This document shows, piece after piece, positions 7,720 to 15,672 of a stretch of 18,492 nt of DNA; positions within the stretch are counted from its first letter, which is position 1, and each line of letters opens with the position of its first letter. Both the position numbers and the translations under genes were made by a program. This DNA is from UBA7985 sp965661545. GTDB taxonomy: Bacteria > Pseudomonadota > Alphaproteobacteria > UBA7985. The notes beneath the pieces are model-generated. The model did not search any database and was not told where the DNA came from. It was given only the letters and a program-made list of their open reading frames with translations. The DNA is taken from NCBI GenBank assembly GCA_965661545.1, contig CBFIEF010000042.1:1-18492 (forward strand), in the 5' to 3' direction.

Positions 7720-7750
7720 TTGACGAGAGTCTTTACAGGCAGCGCATAAT
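7720..7750 (+). promoter_or_regulatory. Candidate promoter of the second cadherin-like gene
   Basis: TTGACG (7720-7725) and CATAAT (7745-7750) each match five of six bases of the sigma70 hexamers, but the 19-nt spacer is longer than the optimum of 17. It lies about 95 nt before the gene, in the 202-bp spacer between the paralogues, so the second gene could be transcribed separately. Confidence 0.25.
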
Positions 7751-7846
7751 GGTGTTGTGAATAACTATATGACGACACATGTGCTCTATTTTTCAATTAT
7801 TTTATCTTATTAACGGTCCTTTTGGGTCCCTCGGGAGAACTCAACC

Positions 7847-9256
7847 ATGTCATTAGCAATTCGCGCGTTCGCGCCAGAACCTCTTTTTACCAGACGCGCA
7901 CATCGCCAGAACATGGCTCGTGCAGCAAAAGCTTTCTCTGCGATCAGCTTGGGCGCAGCCTTTGTCCTCACCACCGGTGAAGCAGGCGCGCAGAATTCTC
8001 GAGCATCGGCTGAGGAAGGCTTTTCCCCAATCAACGGTACGCCCCTCGGCTTTAACGACGATGGCGACTTGATTGTCTTGTTAGCAGACGGCAAGGAAAC
8101 TGTAATCCCGCGCGGGGAATACGGCCTTGTTGGCGACCAGATCATGGTTTCAGACATGATCGAAGGCGTTGAAGTGGCCCAGAACGGCTACATCCCACCG
8201 ACCTCGGGCGTTCCTGTTTACGGTAGCCCCGGGCCTTTTGGGCTTGGTTTCGCAAGCTGGGCCATTCCACTGGGCCTCGCGGCGGCTGGTGTTTTAGCTT
8301 ACTTGTACCTGAGCCGTTCTAACAATGAAGCGCCAGCGTTTGCATCGACAACCTACACGGCCAGCTTCGATGAAAACGACAATGGTACAGTTGTTTCCAC
8401 GCCAGCAACCGATGCTGAAGGCGATACAATTACTTACAGCCTTGGCGGAACAGATGCTGGTCAGTTTAGCATTGATACAAGCGGTAACATCACGTTCAAA
8501 TCAAAGCCAAATGAAGAAGCGCCTGGCGATGCAGACCGCGACAATGATTATAATCTGACGGTCACTGCAACGGATGATCATGGCGAGGCCAGTAGTTCGG
8601 TTGTTACGGTTACTGTGACTGATGACGATGCCGACTATCAGGCTGATGCAACTGCGACCTTAACGTCCCTGTCTTCCGGCAATGACGATGTGACAGCGTC
8701 TGGTACCATTACCGGGTTTGACGCAGGCGCAGGAAACGACGCTATCGACATCACCGGAACGATGGCCTCGGGCACCGGCGACATGGGAACTGGCAACGAC
8801 CACCTCACCATCAGCAATGATCTTGGGGCCGGGTCAGTGACGTTTGACATGGATACTGGCAATGACTGGTTTGAGCTGGATACAGGTACGCAGGCCGGTA
8901 CGATTACCGTGGACTTGGGAACAGGCTCAGATGTTGTAGATATCGACGAAAAAATTACTGGTGCGACTGCCAAGCTCGTTATTGAAGCGATGGGCACCGA
9001 CGATATCATTGACTTACGCGAACTGAACCTGTCTGAGGGCGTCAATACCACAATTTACTCGAGCCTCGCATTGGCTATGGATGAGCTTGATGACTACGAT
9101 GTGGTGTTCTGGGACAACGGTGCCGACCTTCAGGTGGTCATCGATGCAGATGAGGACGACGATGTGACCGGAACCGGTGATTTTGATTCAGGTGACATGT
9201 TAATCGACTTGGATGGCATCCAGACTGTAACCGCAGCGATGTTCGATTTGGCTTAG
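7847..9256 (+). CDS. Miniature cadherin/RTX-like surface protein, copy 2
   Basis: This acidic 469-residue paralogue of the gene before it is probably exported. A hydrophobic segment (29-43) ends in AGA|QN (48/49), a Sec-like cleavage site. Residues 62-105 (GDLIVLLADGKETVIP) resemble the BapA-prefix-like domain at the N-terminus of large RTX adhesins. A hydrophobic helix (133-155) leads to a single cadherin-like domain (162-260; DAEGDTITYSL, DDHGEASSSVVTVTV). Then comes an RTX-like beta-roll with SGND, AGND, TGND and GTGSD turns, aspartates at 280, 298, 318, 340, 362 and 386. The tail IDLDGIQTVTAAMFDLA resembles RTX protein C-termini that act as type I secretion signals. The start has GGGAGA 8 nt upstream; an internal ATG (M23) lacks such a site. 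A strong terminator follows. Secretion route and function are inferred. Confidence 0.83.
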   Translation: MSLAIRAFAPEPLFTRRAHRQNMARAAKAFSAISLGAAFVLTTGEAGAQNSRASAEEGFSPINGTPLGFNDDGDLIVLLADGKETVIPRGEYGLVGDQIMVSDMIEGVEVAQNGYIPPTSGVPVYGSPGPFGLGFASWAIPLGLAAAGVLAYLYLSRSNNEAPAFASTTYTASFDENDNGTVVSTPATDAEGDTITYSLGGTDAGQFSIDTSGNITFKSKPNEEAPGDADRDNDYNLTVTATDDHGEASSSVVTVTVTDDDADYQADATATLTSLSSGNDDVTASGTITGFDAGAGNDAIDITGTMASGTGDMGTGNDHLTISNDLGAGSVTFDMDTGNDWFELDTGTQAGTITVDLGTGSDVVDIDEKITGATAKLVIEAMGTDDIIDLRELNLSEGVNTTIYSSLALAMDELDDYDVVFWDNGADLQVVIDADEDDDVTGTGDFDSGDMLIDLDGIQTVTAAMFDLA

Positions 9257-9284
9257 TCGAAGAAACACTGAGTGCTAAGATTTA

Positions 9285-9315
9285 GGGCGGTGCCGATAGG
9301 CACCGCCCTTTTTTT
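9285..9315 (+). terminator. Rho-independent terminator
   Basis: A perfect 10-bp stem gggcggtgcc / ggcaccgccc with the loop gata is followed by seven T. It lies 28 nt after the stop codon of the second cadherin-like gene and is the clearest intrinsic terminator in the window. Confidence 0.95.
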
Positions 9316-9371
9316 GTGGGATGGTTAAGAGGGGCTGAAATAGGTTTTGAAGGCATCCGAACATCAGATCT

Positions 9372-9470
9372 CTAAAGCCCCCAAAGCAATACGGCAGTGA
9401 CCACAAAAGAGATCGCCGTTAGCATCAGAAAGCGCGCCCACCAGGGCCAATGCGGATGAGGGTTCGGCAT
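9372..9470 (-). CDS. 32-residue putative small membrane protein
   Basis: This short ORF lies 9 nt after the stop codon of the aldolase-like gene, on the same strand. It begins MPNPHPHWPWWARF, a His/Pro/Trp-rich segment, and continues as one hydrophobic helix (about 14-31, ending in TAVLLWGL) before a TAG stop. A single-pass inner-membrane peptide is the natural reading, with R13 marking the cytoplasmic side. There is no good ribosome binding site, so translation would depend on coupling to the upstream gene. It is shorter than usual gene-calling limits. Support is the tight spacing and the clean amphipathic-to-hydrophobic layout; conservation is unknown. Confidence 0.5.
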   Translation of the reverse strand: MPNPHPHWPWWARFLMLTAISFVVTAVLLWGL

Positions 9471-9479
9471 CTGGTGGGT

Positions 9480-10280
9480 CTAGGCCGTCGCAGGGTCGCT
9501 CCATGGGATATAGGCGGTCTCGAACGCTGCATCAGACAGCGCAACAGACCGCGCCACGCCGTCCCAATCGCGCTCGTAGAAGTTCGGATAGGTCTCGTAA
9601 AGCTGGGCCGTCGACTCAGCGACGTTATCGCCAACCGGGTTCAGCGCCGCGCCCGTCTGCTGCGCCGCCAACTGCACCTGAATCGACTTTTCGAGATAGA
9701 ACATCACGTTGAAAGCATGCCCAGGGTTCACGCCCACGGTCAGCAGGCCGTGGTTCCGCAGGACTAGCGCTTCGTGCGCGCCCAGATCGCGCTTGAGCCG
9801 GGGCCCTTCGTCCGCATCCAGCGCGATGCCTTCGTATTCATGCGCAGGACAGCGGTTGTAGAAGCGCACGGAGTGCTGCGTCAGCGGCTGAATCTCAACA
9901 TCCTTGAGCGCCGAAAACGCCATCCCTGCGACCGTATGGGTATGCAGAACGGACCCGACATCCGGACGGCCTTGCAGAATGGCGCCGTGGATCGTCAGCC
10001 CAGCGGGGTTGGCGGGCGGCTGTGCGCCCCCAACCGGTGTGCCGTCGAGGTAAACTTTGACCAAGCTATCTGGCTTCATTTCATGGAAATGCACGCCCAG
10101 CTCGTTGATGAGATACTGGTCATCCGTCCCCGGTACGCGGCATGAAATGTGGGTCGAAGAGAGATCCGTCCACCCCTCCATCGCGCATGCTCGGTAACAA
10201 GTCGCCAGCTGCATCCTAGCTTCGGCTTCGGTCGTCGGCGTGTACCGGCTTGGCTTCATATTATCAATGGCAGCGCTCAT
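9480..10280 (-). CDS. Class II aldolase/adducin-family protein
   Basis: This 266-residue protein has the fold of fuculose-phosphate and ribulose-phosphate aldolases. The three zinc-binding histidines are present: H113 and H115 in LHTHTVAG and H177 in RNHGLL. They align with H92, H94 and H155 of E. coli FucA. The FucA catalytic glutamate (E73) is replaced by G94 within NPAGLTIH, as in the adducin-like branch, so classical aldol cleavage is unlikely. The start at 10280 is chosen because GGAGGG lies 7 nt upstream; an in-frame start 24 codons earlier (10352) lacks such a site. A small membrane-protein ORF follows directly. Its reaction is unknown; metal binding is likely. Confidence 0.88.
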   Translation of the reverse strand: MSAAIDNMKPSRYTPTTEAEARMQLATCYRACAMEGWTDLSSTHISCRVPGTDDQYLINELGVHFHEMKPDSLVKVYLDGTPVGGAQPPANPAGLTIHGAILQGRPDVGSVLHTHTVAGMAFSALKDVEIQPLTQHSVRFYNRCPAHEYEGIALDADEGPRLKRDLGAHEALVLRNHGLLTVGVNPGHAFNVMFYLEKSIQVQLAAQQTGAALNPVGDNVAESTAQLYETYPNFYERDWDGVARSVALSDAAFETAYIPWSDPATA

Positions 10281-10487
10281 GATGCGTCCCTCCCCCATGG
10301 CTCGTTGACCTCCATCATTGCGTGAGACCCCAAGCAGGACAAGGCCTAACAAACCCGAAATTTAAATCGAAAACACGCGACAGATCGAGACAGTAGCGAT
10401 GACCAACCGAAGAGTGACTCTATCTTCACGGTATATTTTTTGACCATTTCAATTCACCCTAGAGTGGGAATGTATTGGGGAGCGAAT

Positions 10488-10940
10488 ATGTCTATTTCCG
10501 AAATCTTTGAGGGCCTTACGACCCTTGGCCTTTTTGTATCCGTCGTGCTCGTCTTTATTGAATTGAGACGCAATGGGTTGTCGACCCGTCTGAACAACAA
10601 CCTCATCTTCACAGAGCGGCACTTTAACCTGCGAAATGTCACGATGAACCATGGCTGTGCAGACATCATCGTTCGGGGCCGGAAAGGGCTGAGGAACCTT
10701 GATGATGCGGAGCAGCTCGTCTTTAAGAACTACCTGCTGAATGCAGCTCAAGCCGCGTCTATCATGCTGTTGGCCGCACAGGGAAAGCTTGCGAGCGCCG
10801 AAGTGGTGAGGGCTCAGGCCACGCGGATTGTTAAGGATGAGTGGGATAACAACGGGGGCATGGATTACTGGGATGAGATTAAGCACGACTCTCCGGTCGT
10901 ACCCCATGTGAGAGCGTTGATTGAGCAAGTTTTGGGCTAA
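10488..10940 (+). CDS. Membrane-anchored protein of unknown function
   Basis: The 150-residue product has one N-terminal membrane segment (about 6-25, LTTLGLFVSVVLVFIEL) ending in RRN, then a helical cytoplasmic domain. The layout, with an N-terminal helix followed by an 'ELRRN' stretch and a Leu/Ala-rich helical domain, resembles a common uncharacterised family in marine proteobacteria. That resemblance is from memory and gives no function. The ATG at 10488 has GGGGAG 5 nt upstream; upstream alternatives (ATG 10470, TTG 10440) have no well-spaced site. It faces away from the aldolase-like gene and converges on smpB, 26 nt from its stop. Confidence 0.72.
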   Translation: MSISEIFEGLTTLGLFVSVVLVFIELRRNGLSTRLNNNLIFTERHFNLRNVTMNHGCADIIVRGRKGLRNLDDAEQLVFKNYLLNAAQAASIMLLAAQGKLASAEVVRAQATRIVKDEWDNNGGMDYWDEIKHDSPVVPHVRALIEQVLG

Positions 10941-10966
10941 CGCTGGCGCGTCGCCCGCCTGTTGCG

Positions 10967-11422
10967 TTAATCATCACCCCGCAGGACGCGCGACTTGCGG
11001 CGGTCCCAGTCGCGTTGCTTGATCGCATCACGCTTGTCGTATTGCTTCTTACCGCGCGCCAAACCGAGTTCCAGCTTTGCTCGCCCCCGCTCGTTGAAGT
11101 ACACGGCCAGCGGGATCACGGTCACGCCCTTGGTTTTCAGCTTGCCGAGGATCTTGTTGATCTCGCGCTTCTTCAGCAGCAGCTTGCGGTTTCGGACCGG
11201 CGGGTGGTTGAAGCGATTACCCTTTTCGTATTCTTGGATATTCGCGCCCGTCCAGTACATTTCACCCCGAATTTCAGTCGCATAGCTCTCGCCAATCGAC
11301 GCCCGTCCGGCCCGAAGTGCTTTGACTTCCGTCCCGGTCAGCGCAATGCCAGCCTCCATCACTTCGTCGATGAAATACTCGTATCGCGCCTTGCGGTTCT
11401 GAGCGATGATTTTGCGCGTCAT
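10967..11422 (-). CDS. smpB: SsrA-binding protein SmpB
   Basis: SmpB binds tmRNA and delivers it to stalled ribosomes for trans-translation. The 151-residue length is typical. The conserved blocks are present: NRKARYEYFI near the start, AGIALTGTEVKALR (24-37), the KLLLKKREINKI region, and the basic tail GKKQYDKRDAIKQRDW that enters the empty mRNA channel. It follows dapA by 33 nt on the same strand and is probably in one transcript with it; GGG lies 4 nt and CAGGAG 12 nt before the ATG. No tmRNA gene was seen in this window. Confidence 0.97.
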   Translation of the reverse strand: MTRKIIAQNRKARYEYFIDEVMEAGIALTGTEVKALRAGRASIGESYATEIRGEMYWTGANIQEYEKGNRFNHPPVRNRKLLLKKREINKILGKLKTKGVTVIPLAVYFNERGRAKLELGLARGKKQYDKRDAIKQRDWDRRKSRVLRGDD

Positions 11423-11455
11423 GGCGCCCTGCGGCTCCTGTATCCTGCCGGCGGC

Positions 11456-12358
11456 TTAGAGTAAGCCAACCTTGATCAAAGCAGCCTTCACCGCGTCCTT
11501 GGTGGACTGCTGCAGCGGCACCAACGGCAAGCGCAGGCCCGGCTCGAGCATGCCCAACAGCTCCAGCGCGTACTTGGCTGGCACAGGGTTGCTCTCGATG
11601 AACATGGCGTGGTGTAGCGGCATCAGGCGGTCGTTGATCTCCTGCGCCTTTGCACGGTCCCCGGCGGCCCAAGCCGCGTGGAAGTCGGCGCACAAGCGCG
11701 GCGCAACGTTGGAGGTCACGGAAATACAGCCGTGCCCGCCTGCGCCCATAAACGGTAGGATCGACGCATCTTCACCCGAAAGCTGGATGAAGTCTGGCCC
11801 CGAGGCGAGGCGCTGGTCGATTGGGCGAACAAGATCCGCCGTTGCATCCTTCACGCCCACAATCCGCTCGAGCTTGGACAGCTCGGCCATGGTCTCGACC
11901 GACATGTTGATCACGGAACGGCCCGGGATGTTGTAAATGATGATCGGCAAGTTGGTTGCGTCGTGGATGGCGCGGAAATGGTGCAGCAAGCCAGTTTGGG
12001 TTGGCTTGTTGTAGTACGGCGTCACAACCAGCAGCGCATCAGCACCAACAGCCTCAGCCGCCATGCTCAGCGATACCGCCTCAGCCGTGCTGTTCGAGCC
12101 AGTGCCTGCGATCACAGGCACCCGTCCAGCGGCGACTTCCACACACTGGGAGATCACCTTCTCGTGCTCCAAATGGGACAGCGTAGCCGACTCGCCGGTG
12201 GTTCCAACCGGGATAAGCCCTTGGGTTCCATTTTGGATCTGCCATTCGACGAATTTGGCAAACCGAACCTCGTCAACGGCACCATCGCGGAGCATTGGGG
12301 TCACAAGTGCGGTATTTGAGCCGCGAATTCGATCGGCAGTCATGGCAATTCCGTTCAT
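11456..12358 (-). CDS. dapA: 4-hydroxy-tetrahydrodipicolinate synthase
   Basis: DapA condenses pyruvate with aspartate semialdehyde, the first committed step to diaminopimelate (peptidoglycan) and lysine. The TIM-barrel protein has 300 residues from ATG 12358. The catalytic set is complete: T53 and T54 in GTTGE, Y142 and R147 in YNIPGR, and the Schiff-base lysine K170 in GVKDAT, each offset by nine from E. coli T44, T45, Y133, R138 and K161. A second ATG five codons in (12343) has GGAA 5 nt upstream and may be the true start. It leads a probable dapA-smpB unit and is divergent from slt. Both dapA and slt serve the cell wall, which fits the arrangement. Confidence 0.96.
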   Translation of the reverse strand: MNGIAMTADRIRGSNTALVTPMLRDGAVDEVRFAKFVEWQIQNGTQGLIPVGTTGESATLSHLEHEKVISQCVEVAAGRVPVIAGTGSNSTAEAVSLSMAAEAVGADALLVVTPYYNKPTQTGLLHHFRAIHDATNLPIIIYNIPGRSVINMSVETMAELSKLERIVGVKDATADLVRPIDQRLASGPDFIQLSGEDASILPFMGAGGHGCISVTSNVAPRLCADFHAAWAAGDRAKAQEINDRLMPLHHAMFIESNPVPAKYALELLGMLEPGLRLPLVPLQQSTKDAVKAALIKVGLL

Positions 12359-12513
12359 CTCTGTCTCAATCTTGACGAATGAGCCTTTTAATTAAGGGTG
12401 AAGTGCGTCGATGGAAAGGAAATGTTGGCGCGCTTCCGTGCAACGGTGCGTTACGACCAACGATGGTGCGGAATAAACAGTCCTTTGGAAAAGCGGAACG
12501 AAGCAGCGAATAG

Positions 12514-14550
12514 ATGAACGGAGATACGGGACAAGACGATTTACGCGAACGGGTTGCGGGGCTGTTGACCAGCCCGTGGACGCCGGTAGCGGCTGCCTTC
12601 GCGTTTCTGCTCGCGATCTTCTTTGCGCTGCTGACAGTGTTTTTCAACAACCGGACAGAGGGCCAGCAAGAGGCGCTGACCGCTGTTATCCGGGCCGCAC
12701 GCGCCGGTAATCATATTCAGGCGTCCCAACTCGCCTTTTCCCTTAAGCGCCCGCCAGAGGGCCTACCCAAGCTGCTGCAATGGTTCTACTTCGTAGACGC
12801 CAAGACGCCGATTGAAAGCATCGACGTCAACGAGCTGAACGCGTTTCTGGACCAGAACCAACATTGGCCCGGCACCCGAGCGATGGAGGTCAAGCGCGAG
12901 CGGCTGCTTTCCGAGATCAAATCGCCAGCCGAAATGCTCGCCTACTACGCCGAGCACGAGCCCGTCACCGAAGCTGGCCGCCGACGCGCCTTGCTGGCAC
13001 AGTTGCAGGCTGGCGACTTCGAAGCTGCTGTAGCGGATGTACGCCGCCAATGGGCGTCGAAGCGGTTTGCGTTCCAAGACGAAATTGCTTTTGAGAGCGC
13101 CTTTGACGATTACTTGCGCGAGGAAGACTACCGCGCCCGCGTCGCCCACTTGCTGATGGGCAAGCAGCGTGCAGATGCCCGGCGTTACTACGACAAACTC
13201 AGCGACGACTGGCGTGCCTTTGCCGAGGCCCTCGATGCGCATATCGGCGGCGACAGCACGCTTAAAGACGCCCTGTCGCCTAGTTTCCAGCGACACCCTG
13301 CTTTTGTCCTGCCCGCAGTGCTCGAACTTGACGCCGCTGGGGAGCATGACGAAGCGCAAGCCGCCATGATGCGCATCCCGCCTTCGTTACGCCTGCCCGA
13401 GCTGGAATGGCGCGCTCGGCACATTCTGATCCGTCAGGCGTTGAAGGAGCAGAGCTTCGACCTCGCTCTTGGTCTGGCTCAGCGCCACGGCCTCGAAGTC
13501 GGGAACGACAGAGCTGCAGCCGAGTGGATGAAGGGTTGGATCGCTCTGACCCGCCTCGGCCTGCCCCACCCGGCTCAAGAGGCGTTTGAGCGCTCGCTGG
13601 CGTCCGCAGAAGACATCCGCTTGCAGGACCGAGCGAACTACTGGCTCGCCCAATCCCTGCGCGCACGCGGGCAAAACGCCCGCGCCGAAGAAGTCTTGGA
13701 GGTTTGCGCAGCGCACGCGCATACGTTCTACGGCCAAGCGTGCCTAAGCGACCTGGGGCGTAAGCTGTTCGAAACCGACTTCCCCCGCGCAACAGTCAAA
13801 AAAGGGCTGAAGAGCGCAGAGCTTGAGGAGCTGAAGTTCTGGGCGACCACGCTGTGGAGCATGGAGATTTCTTCGCTGGCTGAGCGCTTCGTCTTTGCCA
13901 TGAGCACAGCGGCGCAAACCCCGGACGACTTCGCCGCCCTGGTGGAGCTGGCGCGGCAGCACAAGAAGAACAGCCTGACGCTCATCATGGCCCGCAATGC
14001 CGCTGAGCGGGGGCTGTACGAGCTTGAATCGCTGCTGCCCAAGCTGAGCATTCAACCCGCACGTGGCCTGCGAGTGGATGAGGCCTTGGTTCATGCCGTT
14101 GCGTGGCAGGAAAGTAAGTTCAAGACCGGCGCAGTCAGCCGTTCTGGCGCGCTTGGTCTGATGCAAATCCTACCAGCAACAGCCGAGGCCATGGCGACCC
14201 GTCACGAACTCGAATTCAACGAAGAAGCCCTGACCCGCGACGCCAAATACAATCTCACGCTTGGTGCCGCATACATGCAGGACCTGCAACGGCGCTTCAA
14301 GGATGCCGATTTGCTGGCGATTTCCGCCTATAACGCGGGCCCCGGCAACACACAGCGATGGATGCGAGAGTTTGGCGACCCAAGGACGAACGCGATTCAG
14401 CCGCTGGTGTGGATGGAGAGTATTTCCTTTGGCGAAACCCGCGACTACGCCCGTCGGGTGACTGCGCTTTACAATCTCTACCGCGCGCGTTTTGCGAATG
14501 GACCGGTGGAGATCCTCATGCCGCGACACTTGCTCGGGTCGCGCGGTTAA
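12514..14550 (+). CDS. slt: Slt-type lytic transglycosylase, membrane anchored
   Basis: This enzyme cleaves peptidoglycan between MurNAc and GlcNAc to form 1,6-anhydromuropeptides. The 678-residue protein has an N-terminal hydrophobic segment (24-44) with no A-x-A cleavage site after it, so it is probably tethered to the inner membrane rather than released as E. coli Slt70 is. Residues about 60-490 form the all-helical superhelix with repeated tetratricopeptide-like pairs. The C-terminal SLT domain (about 520-650) has the catalytic glutamate E533 in VAWQESKF, then GALGLMQILPATA (G547-A558 region) and the AYNAG motif. The ATG at 12514 has only a weak purine-rich stretch before it. It is divergent from dapA over a 155-bp region. 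Confidence 0.93.
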   Translation: MNGDTGQDDLRERVAGLLTSPWTPVAAAFAFLLAIFFALLTVFFNNRTEGQQEALTAVIRAARAGNHIQASQLAFSLKRPPEGLPKLLQWFYFVDAKTPIESIDVNELNAFLDQNQHWPGTRAMEVKRERLLSEIKSPAEMLAYYAEHEPVTEAGRRRALLAQLQAGDFEAAVADVRRQWASKRFAFQDEIAFESAFDDYLREEDYRARVAHLLMGKQRADARRYYDKLSDDWRAFAEALDAHIGGDSTLKDALSPSFQRHPAFVLPAVLELDAAGEHDEAQAAMMRIPPSLRLPELEWRARHILIRQALKEQSFDLALGLAQRHGLEVGNDRAAAEWMKGWIALTRLGLPHPAQEAFERSLASAEDIRLQDRANYWLAQSLRARGQNARAEEVLEVCAAHAHTFYGQACLSDLGRKLFETDFPRATVKKGLKSAELEELKFWATTLWSMEISSLAERFVFAMSTAAQTPDDFAALVELARQHKKNSLTLIMARNAAERGLYELESLLPKLSIQPARGLRVDEALVHAVAWQESKFKTGAVSRSGALGLMQILPATAEAMATRHELEFNEEALTRDAKYNLTLGAAYMQDLQRRFKDADLLAISAYNAGPGNTQRWMREFGDPRTNAIQPLVWMESISFGETRDYARRVTALYNLYRARFANGPVEILMPRHLLGSRG

Positions 14551-14657
14551 GCGAACGGCACCGCCATGAGTAGAAATTTCAACGCTTAAGCCTCGACTTT
14601 GCCACGAAATCATCCCAGCCTGCGCTCTCAATTCTTTCACCCTTTGCTGCGAGCCTG

Positions 14658-15662
14658 ATGACTATGACCCCTGCCATTGCCGCCCTTCCCGTTTCCTATC
14701 AAGACATAGCGGATGCCGCCGACCGCATTCGCGCGCTGGTCGTTGAAACACCGTTGCTGGAGGTCACTGACCTGTCCGAAGCCATCGGCGGGCGGTTCTT
14801 TGTGAAATGCGAAAACCTGCAGCGCACGGGTTCGTTTAAGCTGCGCGGCGGCATGAATGCCCTTGCGTCACTTAGCCCCGAAGACCTTGCCAAAGGCGTT
14901 GTGGCTTACTCCAGCGGCAACCATGCCCAGGGCGTCGCAGCAGCAGCACGGCACTTTGGCATCAGCGCGACCATCATCATGCCCGAAGACGCTCCGGTCA
15001 TTAAGAAGGACAACACCAAAGCGCTTGGTGCCAATGTTGTCTCCTATGACCGCTATTCGGAAAGCCGGGAAGAACTGGGCCAGAAGATACAGGCAGAAAC
15101 GGGCGCAATCCTCATCCCACCTTACGACTACTTGCCGACGATGATCGGCCAGGGGACCACGGCAATCGAAGTCACCAACCAACTCCGCGCCAAAGGGCTA
15201 TCACTTGATACGGCGATCATTTGCTGCGGTGGCGGCGGTTTAGCGGGGGGTAGCGCGCTGGTTTACAACACCACCTTCCCCGATGCGCAGGTATGGGCAG
15301 CAGAGCCGGAAACCCACGATGACACGGCTCGCAGCCTGCGTGCAGGAAAGCGGCTGAGCAACGATCCTGAGGCACGCTCGATCTGCGATGCCATCGTTAC
15401 GCCAACACCCGGTGAAGTCACCTTCCCGGTCCTGCAGGCTTGCGGTGTTGAGGGCCGCTCCGCCAGTGATGAAGACGTGCTCGACGCCGTAGGCTTTGCA
15501 GCCAAACGCATGAAACTGTTGGTCGAACCCGGTGGCGCAATCGCTCTCGCCGTTGGTCGGACGCACGTGGCACAACTTCAGGGACAAACCGTCGTTGCGT
15601 ATCTCTCAGGTGGAAATATTGATCCAGAAATGCTGGCGCGCGCCATAACACGCGCCAGCTAA
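14658..15662 (+). CDS. PLP-dependent threonine/serine dehydratase, no ACT domain
   Basis: This fold-type II PLP enzyme of 334 residues has the Schiff-base lysine K61 in GSFKLRGG, the substrate loop SSGNH (85-89), the phosphate-binding GGGGLAGG (191-198), and SGGN (317-320) near the PLP nitrogen. It stops where biosynthetic IlvA continues into ACT domains, so isoleucine feedback is not expected. The size suits catabolic TdcB-like enzymes, serine racemase, hydroxyaspartate ammonia-lyase or EutB-like dehydratases; the sequence does not decide between them. ATG 14658 and ATG 14664 are both possible starts. It converges on the XRE gene, with 10 nt between stop codons. Confidence 0.9.
   Translation: MTMTPAIAALPVSYQDIADAADRIRALVVETPLLEVTDLSEAIGGRFFVKCENLQRTGSFKLRGGMNALASLSPEDLAKGVVAYSSGNHAQGVAAAARHFGISATIIMPEDAPVIKKDNTKALGANVVSYDRYSESREELGQKIQAETGAILIPPYDYLPTMIGQGTTAIEVTNQLRAKGLSLDTAIICCGGGGLAGGSALVYNTTFPDAQVWAAEPETHDDTARSLRAGKRLSNDPEARSICDAIVTPTPGEVTFPVLQACGVEGRSASDEDVLDAVGFAAKRMKLLVEPGGAIALAVGRTHVAQLQGQTVVAYLSGGNIDPEMLARAITRAS
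15632..15659. terminator. GC-rich hairpin at a convergent gene junction
   Basis: gctggcgcg (15632-15640) and cgcgccagc (15651-15659) form a perfect 9-bp stem around a 10-nt loop. It overlaps the last codons of the dehydratase gene, and the XRE gene ends 13 nt away. On the plus strand it is followed only by TAAATTCC and on the minus strand by ATTTCTGG, so it may end both transcripts, but the U-tracts are weak. Confidence 0.45.
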
Positions 15663-15672
15663 ATTCCAGACA

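Noticed and set aside
6163..9256. Mobile element carrying the cadherin-like pair
   Set aside because: No transposase, integrase, flanking repeats or tRNA attachment site was found around the pair.
9425..9634. 69-codon minus-strand ORF overlapping the end of the aldolase-like gene
   Set aside because: It is an Arg-rich out-of-frame reading of the aldolase gene; the 32-codon ORF in another frame at 9372-9470 is the better candidate.
13280..13792. Minus-strand ORF of 170 codons opposite slt
   Set aside because: The Arg/Ser/Gly-rich composition is typical of antisense to GC-rich coding sequence, and the plus strand is clearly slt.
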